Source: Silene conica
Taxonomy: Eukaryota > Streptophyta > Magnoliopsida > Caryophyllales > Caryophyllaceae
DNA: 64,000 bases
Direction of reading: 5' to 3'
Assembly: GCA_029255685.2 (NCBI GenBank)
Contig: CM055317.2
Span: forward strand, 74,079,460 to 74,143,459
Below, piece after piece: positions 56,401-64,000 of the stretch. The notes beneath the pieces are model-generated. The model was not told where the DNA came from. It searched no databases and saw nothing but the letters and a program-made list of their open reading frames with translations. The first letter of the stretch is position 1, and each line of letters opens with the position of its first letter. The position numbers were made by a program, and so were the translations under genes.

Positions 56401-58873
56401 TCACAATGCGGGATGGCAACCTTTTCCTTGTTGAACCTGGTGAGGTAATCTCGAGTGGTTTCCTCAAATCCTTGGACAATTCTGTATAGATCGCTGGTCT
56501 GCTTTTCTGGTTTCATGCTACTAGCAAACTGCTGATTAAAGGCATTAACCAGATCTGCAAAGGAGGAGATGCTGCGATTGGGCAATCCCACAAACCAGTG
56601 CAGGGCTGCTCCAGATAGGGTTTACCCAAATCCTTTGCACATGCAAGCCTCCTTAAGTGCTCCGGTTGCGGTTACCACCATCATTTTCTGCTTATACTGA
56701 TTTATGTGGTCCAGGGGGTCGGCCGTACCATCATATAGTGTCATAGTTGGCGGCACAAATCCCTTGGGCACATTGATCAAGGCAATGTTATCGATGAACG
56801 GTGAATCTGCATAGCTGTCCTGGGAAGCTTTCTCCATTGGCCTTGGCATGCCAGGTATCTTGGTGATCATGTCTTTCAACTCCTGGTAGCGCTGGTCTGA
56901 GAGACTGCCTACTCCAGGGAATGGATTGACTGGCGGAGGGAGGAAGCCTGGAGGGGCTCCTCCCCAGGGACCTGAGGTCGGGTTGACTGGCGGAGGGAAG
57001 AAGCCTGGAGGGGCTCCTCCCCAAGGGCCTGCAGCTGGTTGATCGGCTGCTACGGATGAACTGAAGCCTGGTCCTGGATGTCAACCAACTGCTGACTGCG
57101 CCGGTGCTCCTCCTTGCCACCCTCCAACGCTGGGCTGGTTCACGGGTGTTACTCCTACTGAGATCTCTGGCGTTCGCCCTATGGTAGGCTGCGGAGAGGT
57201 ACCTGAAAAAAATCAAAGAATCAGTCCCAGGGGGAAAACAAGGTGTGGGATTACCTGCAGGCTGAACTGGTATGGACTGCGGTGCTCCAAACACAGACGA
57301 GTCCAGATCCAGTATCTCTGGGCCACTGCTCGGGGTGGTGACACCTAGATCCAGCCTGGTGACGATCTCCTGGGGAATTGGCCGGTTCAACCCTGCTCTC
57401 CCGAAGGGGTTGAAGGTCTGCCCAGGCCCTGGCTGCAACATTCTGAACGGCTGTTCTGGACGTGTGATTGCGGCGATCTGCTCTCTCAGGTTCAGATTGT
57501 CCTTCTTCAGGCCCTCTATGGCTTCCTGTAGAGCACTCATTCCCTGGACCACCATCTGCATCGGATCTGTTCGGGGAGCCTGCGGCTGCTGGCTTGCTCA
57601 AGTCATCTGGGCTTCTCCACTCCTGCTAGGGCTGCTCTCTCTGCTCTGCCTTAGGGAAGCAGGCACAGGGGGTGACCTGGGAACCTGAGGAGGTTTGCTA
57701 GATGAGACCACAACCTTGGAGGTTGTGGTCTGACTCACGTCCAGGGATGGTCCTGTGAGTCCAGCAGATACAGTAGGGTTGATCCCACTGGATTGGGCTG
57801 GCATGCTCTGGGAACTGGAAGGGTTAGCTCTGGTCCCAGACATGTTTTTTGTGGCGAAATGACGGTTTTATATATTGGAATGCGCACTATGCCCCACGGT
57901 GGGCGCCAAATTGTTTTGGTAAAATTTCTACCGGGTCAATGTTTATGTGATGCGGGTCAAAGTGTCAACCAATATTAAAATCTAACGTATAAATGAATAT
58001 AAGAACAGAAGAAATAAAGAATGACGCAAGAAGGTTTTGGTGACGCGGAAAAACCCAATGAGGGAAACAACCGCGGGGGGAACGGAATCCCACCAATATT
58101 TTTACTATGATCGAGTGATTACTTTATGGGCCCATCATTGTGATGAGGATTTTTGGGCTAAACACATACTCCGTACTGTATAGGAAGCATCGCAACAAGT
58201 GATCTTTACATTTTTGCAGTTGATTGTCAGTTTTCCTAGTTATTTCAAGTGCTATGTCAAACCCGACTCTTGATTAACATGGCATTATCTTTATCAGAAT
58301 ATTGCAGAGAAATCGTTCCTCTTTTTGGCTGCGCATATTTGACTATGAATCTAAAGAATATTAATGTAGGTAATCATGTGCATATTCAGGTAGTTTTGGC
58401 ATCACAACTCTTTTGCTGGACAGCTCAGTTCCTTGGTCATGGAGTTTTTGAGGTGAGAATCTGATAATGTGTTCTTTTCCATTTTCGATGGAGTCAAAAA
58501 CCCAATATTGTTTTATTTTGGATGTAACATTGACAGAAACGAGCGCCAGCTCTACTCGATAATCTTGTGCAAGCTTTATTGATGGGTCCATTCTTCGTCT
58601 TGCTCGAGGTACTTATCTCAGGAAGTACCATCTTCAATCTGAAAGACTGTTTACTTGCTATATCTCCCAATCCCATTTATTTTGTGATATTTGACTTGAG
58701 GAAGACACGATATCAACTGCCACGAGATTTTCAGACGTGTAATATGTCTTTCTCAGGCTCTTCAGCACTTCATAGGGTATGAGCCTTATCCTGGATTTCG
58801 TGCCAAGGTGAACACAATGGTAGAAGCAAATATTAAAGATTGGCACGACAAAAACCAGAAAAAAATACATTAG
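40056..58873 (+). CDS. MPO1-like (YGL010w/DUF962) ER membrane dioxygenase
   Basis: Exons 40056-40355, 58390-58452, 58537-58608 and 58757-58873, all phase 0, encode 183 residues. Exon 1 has YHSNPINIYIH with H17 and H26, matching the metal-binding HxxxNxxxH pattern of the family. Hydrophobic segments follow (LFVWPILFSGLMLGYYIP and others). Exon 2 holds a further conserved His (GHGVFE), exon 3 KRAPALLDNLVQALLMGPFFVLLE, and exon 4 GYEPYPGFRAKVNTMVEA. Yeast Mpo1 is an Fe(II)-dependent dioxygenase that degrades 2-hydroxy fatty acids from phytosphingosine. A role in the plant ER is inferred. Intron 1 is 18,034 bp because it contains a 16.6 kb Tat element. Without that and one target copy it would be about 1.4 kb. 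Coding sequence and splice sites look intact. Confidence 0.88.
41354..41452 (+). repeat. SINE-like 3' end with (TTG)n tail
   Basis: AAGGATGATTCATGTTAGCCGACCCC, then TTTTGGGACTAAGGCTCTGATGATG and about 13 TTG repeats (41413-41452). A 'GGGACTAAGGCT' end with a TTG tail is the hallmark of TS-type plant SINEs. The 5' Pol III promoter part was not identified. It lies in intron 1 of the MPO1-like gene, 117 bp left of the Tat insertion. Confidence 0.6.
41574..42119 (-). repeat. 3' LTR of Tat element (full length)
   Basis: 546 bp on the left. TG...CA ends (TGTTTTGG...GCTAAACA). Confidence 0.92.
42371..42378 (+). promoter_or_regulatory. TATA box of Tat antisense ORF
   Basis: TATAAATA in CTTATAAATACCTC, about 150 bp upstream of the antisense ATG at 42525 and just inside the 3' LTR. 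Position and sequence fit a plant core promoter. Activity is inferred. Confidence 0.5.
44983..48369 (-). pseudogene. CACTA Ptta / DUF8039 / Ulp1-protease gene segment
   Basis: A multi-exon minus-strand series. It has DDWYCAMHVKDKQTGNYVIR (48369-48240), a Ptta/TNPA-like exon with a charged helix (about 48157-47773, RELRKKEAEG...LKLPNESQQM), and a DUF8039-like exon (46876-46601, ARVKV-type VRVKVSIVHEEFQGLPL). A linker (46536-46213) leads to a C48/Ulp1 peptidase in five short exons (about 46128-45943, 45858-45740, 45660-45590, 45492-45391, 45085-44983). The catalytic triad is visible: His in KHWLLLAI, Asp in YEFDSI, Cys in EEVDCGLFVLRF. Ulp1 family members cleave SUMO, and plant CACTA and MULE elements are known to carry Ulp1-like domains. 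Exon limits are by eye. Whether a product is made is unknown. Confidence 0.72.
48290..49685 (-). pseudogene. CACTA TNP2-like transposase, truncated
   Basis: Starts MDRSWMYGQR with a transposase-associated domain (SALNYTKSMGDDEFFCPCVDC). The N-terminal half of the TNP2 domain follows (CPRCGKSRYKLADG, ARYLRWHAEGRKKDGKLRYPADSP, RLGLSTDGMNPFGSMSSLHSTW, GPKQPGNDIDIYLAPLIDDLKKLW). Family similarity stops just after VRVFDA (about 48395). The downstream catalytic part of TNP2 is missing, and the sequence passes into the Ptta-like segment with a change of frame. This looks like an internal deletion. Confidence 0.85.
49700..50880. other. CACTA 5' noncoding region (transposase side)
   Basis: No ORF is supported. 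AT-rich, with the subterminal GAGGCG motifs starting near 50890. The likely promoter of the transposase gene lies here, but no specific element is clear. Confidence 0.5.
51870..57843 (-). pseudogene. Tat gag-pol (broken by stops)
   Basis: Gag begins at 57843 (MSGTRANPSSS). Stops occur near 57598 (Gly codon to TGA), 56621, 54777 (Trp to TGA just before RT) and 54120 (Glu to TAG), with frame disruption near 57200 and in the 55.0-55.2 kb region. Recognisable parts, right to left: retrotransposon gag core (56591 onward), a CEFHDDIGHNTDEC finger, protease VDTGSSVNLLM, RT with YIDDMVVKSK, RNase H, an extra archaeal-type RNase H (LRVDGASN, TNNVAEYEA, SDSQLIVNHV), then integrase with an H2C2 finger, MDIVGPLP, CDNGSQF and a C-terminal GPY-type domain ending at 51870. 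The RNase H-integrase frame (53963-51870) is open for 697 codons. Confidence 0.9.
57912..58164 (-). repeat. 5' LTR of Tat element with 293 bp deletion
   Basis: 253 bp. Identical order to the left LTR, but the segment equivalent to 41783-42075 is missing (GAGTGATT joined to ACTTTATGGG). Since this is the promoter LTR of the element, the loss may silence it. Confidence 0.92.
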
Positions 58874-61043
58874 CTCCTGGTTCCTAAATATACTACTTGG
58901 AGGCTGGAGATTTGGTCTGTATCTCGCACTGGTACCGCATTTCTGTGAGTTATACTCTGTTGTTGTCGAATATAAAAATCCTCGGCTGTATTTTCTATAC
59001 TGCTTGTTTTCGACTTGTTAAAATGGACATTATATTTCCGTTCTGTAACCAACCCGTTGTAACTTGATCGTAACAGTACGACTGCTATTTGCGCATTTCT
59101 GGTGCAAAGGTCTTGATTGTATATCTGGATTTCAGGAAAATTGGATGATGTGTTGTTATAATCTTTGTGCAACTTAGTGCCGACAAGGTGATTTTGTCGT
59201 CACAGGCGAGTAATAACCAGAGATGCAGATCATCTAGTCACTGTTAGTTGCAATACTCAATACTCAAGCTTTGTTGTCTAATAGGAAGGTCTCAGGAAGC
59301 TCATCATAACAGGTAACACGGATACGGATAACGAGAATAAATGTAGAGTTTATACAAGGACCGGAGGCCCGTTGCACCGGAAAATTATACTTCCTAGCCA
59401 TTATTCGCAGCATTTGTGTTAAATTTCACTTGTTTTGTACTCCTGAGAATACTATTTGAACTCACGGGACAAAAATTTATGGAACCGGCAGTAACTAACT
59501 AACTATAATGCTCCGTTTTGTGGAAAGTCGAAAATGGAAATGACAATCATGAAATTGTGTTTATGATGATGGCAATGTTAAACCCAAAATGGTTTGGGTC
59601 GGCTTACTTGAATCATCCTTTAGAATCCGTCAATGGGTGATCCGCACGTCTCAAAATGCAGTAATAGTAACGTAAAGAAAAAACCTTAATGTACTTGTAA
59701 TACTTCAAGGCTTTATTAGGGTGCAGGTGTCCTAAGTTACCTCTTTTAATTTTTTTTAATTAAGGGATACGGGTTGAAACTTGAAAGAGTAATAGGATTG
59801 AACTTTATTAGGGTACAGATGTCCTAATAGGTTTCTACTACAAATTAAGGGTTTTTGATATTTTCTTAAGATTTTAGGAATGTCAAATAGACGAAGCCAC
59901 AATAACGGACCTGACCTCATCCTATTACTCACTCATCTTGGGATTGAGTCAATAAAACATCGATTAATTATATTTATCAATACCCTAAACCTTAAAGAAT
60001 GAATTAAGAGGTAAAATAGGAAACGTTCTGTTATTTAAATTTGTTTATCACTATCAGAACAACACCTATGAATGTCGGATAACAATGGTCGGTGTAGATC
60101 AAGTCGTCAAAGAGTAAAACCCTAATTTAATCTATAAATCTGTCTGCTTAATACTACTTCTTACATACTTAGAAGTTCAAGCTCACGTAAAAATGTTAAA
60201 ATTTCAACGTTTGACCGTCGTAAAAATGGACTTTACAATAGTTTACATTTATTCGTCCAATGTACCGTACTTGTACGTACACTTTGAACGTTCTTAAGGC
60301 AAAGATAATCAAGAAAATACAGAAAAGAGACAAAAATGTTACTATCCTCAAATATTACCATTTTGTCAACAATATTGGCACCGTCCAAGAATTTACTGCC
60401 TAAACCCTATTGCATAAGTCTTTACATCACCTATTTCAACTTCTATTTAGTCTAGTTTCTATGCCTTCAAATCTGATTTTATTACTCATTTTTGTCACAG
60501 GTAAAAATTACATATCTCGAATTTGTGTTCATATCGTCTTTAAATCAACAGTTACATTCTCGATCCTAACTCAGCCCGGTTACTTGAACAAGTCAAAAGT
60601 GTTAAACTAATCTGTTGTGTACATACAACTTGCTTATTTTTAAAATAATTCAGTTTTAACGGCATGTACGGTTCTTTTAGACTTAATTCCTGCTTATTTT
60701 AGGTCAACTTTTTCAGTTCAGTTTGGCTTATCTCTTTTCAAATTAACTCTTATTTTAGTTCAGTTTAGTACGTTAATCGATCATACTTCCTTTATCTCAA
60801 TTATTTATTTGCTTTTTTTAAGATATATTTTAATAAAAGACAAACAAATGATATTCGCTTGGTCAACAAAAAAGAAAATTCAAAAATTGTGTGCTACTGG
60901 TACTAATTAAATAATCAAATGTTATTACATATATACTGATTATAATGAAATGTAAACATTTAAAAAAGTTGAAACAAAAGAACAAGACGCATGACAAGAA
61001 GCAGGTTTCATATCCTGAAACACAAGTTATATATCTTGATTAC
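58874..61043. other. Intergenic DNA right of MPO1-like gene
   Basis: The first few hundred bases are probably 3' UTR. No further gene is supported. The SINE-like piece at 59567-59628 is listed separately. Confidence 0.5.
59567..59628 (-). repeat. SINE-like fragment (reverse)
   Basis: On the minus strand AAGGATGATTCAAGTAAGCCGACCC followed by CATTTTGGG matches the core of the SINE-like repeat at 41354-41452. It has no TTG tail. Confidence 0.5.
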
Positions 61044-61673
61044 TGTTACGCCCTAAATTAGCATTTTTATAAGCTAACACGTGGCATCGTCTAAGTGGAT
61101 GGAGCATGTACATGTGGCGTCCAAAGTCAAAGGAGAAGCAAGAAGGAAAGTCGTATAGGAGGAAGATTGCACAAGAAGGAAGTGAGCATTAGAAACGAGA
61201 AAGGAGAAGAGGACGAAAGACCAAGGCTCGAGGATTGCCCGAAATGGCCACACACGCAGGAAGAACAGAAAAAGCATAAAGAGTAAAGAAGCTAAAAGAG
61301 GATAAAGGAAGAGAAAAGACCCGTTGGATGGAAGGAGCATCCAACGGTCCATAGGGGAGACTTTGCATATATATGTCAACCTTGTACTACTAATTCATTC
61401 ATTCATTATCATTTTAGCAGACATAACATCAAAAACCATAGAAGAATACTTGTAACCACACATAAACTCTGAAAGAGAATTCTAGTAGAACTTGGAGGAA
61501 ACCTTCCTCCCGCAGTTTTTCCCTAAGGGGTTTCCTGCGTCATCAATCCTTGTGTCTTCCATATTTCTCATCTCTACTCTCTTAAGTACTCAAGACCTCC
61601 ACCAAATCACATATTTGGCTTGAAATCACTACAACCTCATAAAAACTACATTAGGTAAAATTTGACCTAAACA
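61044..61673 (+). repeat. 5' LTR of right-edge gypsy element
   Basis: 630 bp, TGTTACGCCC...GACCTAAACA. A TATA-like GCATATATATG lies near 61366. The base before it ends the possible duplication ATTAC (61039-61043), which cannot be confirmed without the 3' end. Confidence 0.85.
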
Positions 61674-61755
61674 TTTTGGCGCCCACCGTGGGGCTGTAGT
61701 GATTATTCAACCCGAAAATACAAAAATCCCAAAACTCTTAGAAAAATCTCTCAAA

Positions 61756-64000
61756 ATGACAAAAACAACCTCACAATCCATCCCCGCAGCAGCAGGAGCC
61801 ACCTCCACCTCTGTGGGGACTCAGGAAACTCCAGCTCCGGCAGCGGCGACTCCCCTCAGCACCAGCACTCCTCAGATGCAGTCAGGCATCGCCAGCGGCG
61901 GCACGATGGCCAGCTCAGGCGACACCAGTGGAGACACCCCTACCCGGGCCATGTGGAAGACCATGATGGAAGGAATCTTCACCCTCCATCAAGCGGTCGA
62001 CGCCCTGAGGAAGGACAACCAGGAGCTAAGGAAGCTGGCTACCGCGCAGAATCAACCCCCACGGGTCAACGAAGGACCAGCCATCGATGCCAGAATCCCA
62101 AGGCCTCCCGGGAGCAGGAGCGAGGCCAGAGCCATTCCCAACGAAATAGTCACCAGACTAGACCTCGCGGGGATAACTCCTTCAGAAAGGATCACTCCTG
62201 CAGGACTGGGCTACCTTTCCGTCGACCTAGACTCACCCCCACCGCAAACAGGGGCCCCAGGTAACGGATCTGTAATGTTACCCGCTAATACTAACCGACA
62301 TGGCAATGCAGGACCTTTTTTCACCCCAACCTCGGTCTGGACGCAAGGGGAAGGATCGTCGGCAAGGCAACCACTTCTGCTGGGGGCTGGTTCATCAGGA
62401 TACTCTGCTCAACAGGCGCCATCAATAGTCCACACCGTACCGATGAGTCATCAGGCACTCAGTCAGCCCACGGTCGGTCAGACCCCAGGAGCACCAGGGT
62501 ATGCACCTCTCATTCATACTACCCCATGGAATTTCGCTAACCCTCTTGCAGGACCGAATCCTTGGGAACACCAGTACAAAGAGCTGTGGGATCTAGTCAG
62601 CCGCATACCAGGAATGCCAAGGCCCCTGGAGAAAGCGGCCCCAGACAGCTACGCAGACTCGCCATTCACCCACAACATTGTCTCGGTGGATGTGCCTAAG
62701 GGGTTCACTCCCCCAAATATGACCAGCTATGATGGAACAGCCGATCCGATAGACCACATCAACCAATACAAGCAGAAGATGATGGTGATAACGGCCTCAG
62801 GCTCCCTGAAGGAGGCATGTATGTGTAAAGGGTTTGGGTCCACTCTCTCAGGAGCCGCCCTCCAATGGTTCGTCACCCTGCCCAACTCCAGCATCTCCAG
62901 CTTTGCAGACCTGGTGAACGCGTTCAACCAACAATTCGTCAGCAGTTGGCGGCCAGAAAAGCAGAGCAGCGATCTCTACGAGATCCAGCAAGGTGATGGA
63001 GAGTCCACCAGAGACTACCTGGCCAGATTCAACAAGGAGATGGTATCCATACCCCATTGCGAGGAGAAGGTTGTCAGCCACGCCTTTCGCTGGGGGCTAC
63101 CACAGGCCTCCGACCTATACAAAGAGCTAACCAAATGGCCATGCACGGCTTATGCTCAGGTTCAGCAAAAGGCGTTGGACGCCATCCGACTAGAAGAGGA
63201 CGCAGGACCTAGGAGGATCAACTGCAGCTCCGCCTCCACCAGTAGGAAGGTACCAGCGGCAGACAGGCATGAGAGATCAAAGCCCTACAACAGGCCGGTG
63301 CATAAAGTCTCTGGGGGGAAAAGCTGGAAGAATGATCCAAACCTGCCGCCAAAGGTACAAGAGTATGGTTTTACTGTCAATCTTGCAGGACTAATCAAAA
63401 CGCTGAAAGAGCTGGGAGAGAAGGTCAAGTGGCCCAAGAAAAGGGCAGAGGAAAGGAGCAAAGACGGAAGAGACACCAACTTGAGGTGCGACTTCGTTCC
63501 ATAACGAGGACATCGGGCACACAACCGAAGACTGCATCACCGTCAGGAAAGAGGTCCGGTATCAGTACGAGAAAGGTAACCTGAACCACATCCTGCCGAA
63601 AGGGACCAAGGTGAACGCAACTCGTCAGGTAGCCCCCTCTAGCCCTCCTCTCTGCACTAGAACTATTAACGTGATAACAGGGGGCTCGGAGCTGTGCGGA
63701 CTCACCTATTCCGCAGCCAATAGGCACGCTACCCGAGTCAAAAGGGGACAAGCCAGAATCATCGTGCAGGATCAGCGCCCAGGATCTGCCAGTCGTCAGC
63801 TTCGATGAGACGGACGCAGAGAAAGGCGCTGAGTACCATGATGACACCCTGATCATCACCCTATCCATAGGGAACTGCAGGGTAAAGAAGATCCTGGTAG
63901 ACACGGGAAGCTCAGTCAATATCATCATGTTGGAAACGCTGAAGAGCATGGGATTTGGAGAAGCAGACCTGACCAAAAAGGCGGTTCCGCTGGTGGGATT
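61756..64000 (+). pseudogene. Gag-protease of right-edge gypsy element (frameshifted, partial)
   Basis: The first ATG after the PBS is at 61756 (MTKTTSQSIP). Ser/Thr/Pro/Ala-rich start, a short coiled coil (LHQAVDALRKDNQELRK), then the retrotransposon gag core (CMCKGFGSTLSGAALQWF, SISSFADLVNAFNQQF, STRDYLARFNKE). The frame ends at 63504, where an apparent 4 bp insertion (GTTC repeated near 63494) shifts it within the Cys/His finger. A further one-base gain in AAAAGGGG near 63743 shifts it again. The protease site LVDTGSSVNIIML is present at about 63895. The window ends inside protease. Confidence 0.85.

Larger units (their letters stand above)
41574..58164 (-). mobile_element. Tat-lineage Ty3/gypsy retrotransposon in MPO1-like intron 1
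   Basis: LTRs 41574-42119 and 57912-58164, flanked by a perfect CATAC duplication (41569-41573, 58165-58169). The PBS TGGCGCCCACCGTGGGGC is on the minus strand (57891-57908). Pol has a second RNase H between RT/RNase H and integrase, and an antisense ORF lies between pol and the 3' LTR; both are hallmarks of the Tat lineage. Several stop codons make it non-autonomous. Its antisense ORF is split by the CACTA transposon at 44457-51055. Confidence 0.93.
61044..64000 (+). mobile_element. Tat-like gypsy retrotransposon, 5' part (runs off window)
   Basis: 5' LTR 61044-61673, a 3 bp spacer, and PBS TGGCGCCCACCGTGGGGC at 61677-61694, identical in sequence to the PBS of the element at 41574-58164. 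Gag and protease are similar in layout to that element, yet the LTR is unrelated, so this is a sister family. The 3' end lies beyond the window. Confidence 0.9.

Noticed and set aside
52396-57688. Many plus-strand ORFs over the Tat gag-pol
   Set aside because: Antisense shadows of a GC-richer coding region; no start context or domain.
1-64000. CRISPR arrays, bacterial operons or rRNA genes
   Set aside because: None seen; the only regular spaced repeats are the MITE tandem array, LTR subrepeats and the copia leader motifs.

Overview
The window is nuclear DNA from a flowering plant, most likely a eudicot. It holds split nuclear genes with GT-AG introns, two products that look plastid-targeted, a nuclear tRNA-Ile gene, and a large load of plant-type transposons: Ty1/copia, Athila- and Tat-type Ty3/gypsy, CACTA, Mutator- and hAT-like MITEs and SINE-like pieces. 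Some MITE ends look like ones I associate with Caryophyllales, but that guess is weak. Gene density is very low: three protein genes, one tRNA and one pair of snoRNA genes in 64 kb.

Left arm (1-14.6 kb). AT-rich intergenic DNA with a GCTCGG-rich hAT-like repeat (195-712) and two Mutator-type MITEs with 9-10 bp target duplications (1295-1789, 4147-4447). Two tandem box C/D snoRNA genes lie on the minus strand (7155-7246, 7705-7797) downstream of a promoter with site II and telo-box motifs. A broken Tat gypsy copy follows (9691-10805), then an intact four-exon thioredoxin-like gene of the ACHT type (11389-12928, minus).

Nest 1 (14.6-37.5 kb). A hAT-like MITE was hit by copia element A (15111-37413). 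Copia A was hit in its RT region by copia element B (18871-35961, minus). The left LTR of B was then hit by a pol-less Athila-type element (19590-27935). Each LTR insertion has a perfect 5 bp target duplication (ATAAT, GAGGT, ACTAA), so the order of events can be read directly. Copia A is decayed. Copia B has one uninterrupted 1343-codon gag-pol frame. The Athila element has nearly identical LTRs but has lost RT, RNase H and most of integrase.

Gene island and nest 2 (37.7-58.9 kb). A six-exon gene for the chloroplast NDH-complex subunit PnsB5/NDH18 (minus), tRNA-Ile(AAU) and an MPO1-like (YGL010w/DUF962) ER dioxygenase gene follow closely. Intron 1 of the MPO1-like gene is 18,034 bp because a Tat-lineage gypsy element (41574-58164, TSD CATAC) sits in it. 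That element carries an antisense, intron-containing ORF, which was in turn split by a 6.6 kb CACTA transposon (44457-51055, TSD CAG). The CACTA carries a truncated TNP2 transposase joined to Ptta-like, DUF8039-like and Ulp1-protease segments. All four MPO1-like exons keep phase and splice sites, so the gene may still be expressed.

Right arm (58.9-64 kb). Intergenic DNA with a reversed SINE-like piece, then the 5' LTR, PBS and gag-protease start of another gypsy element running off the window.
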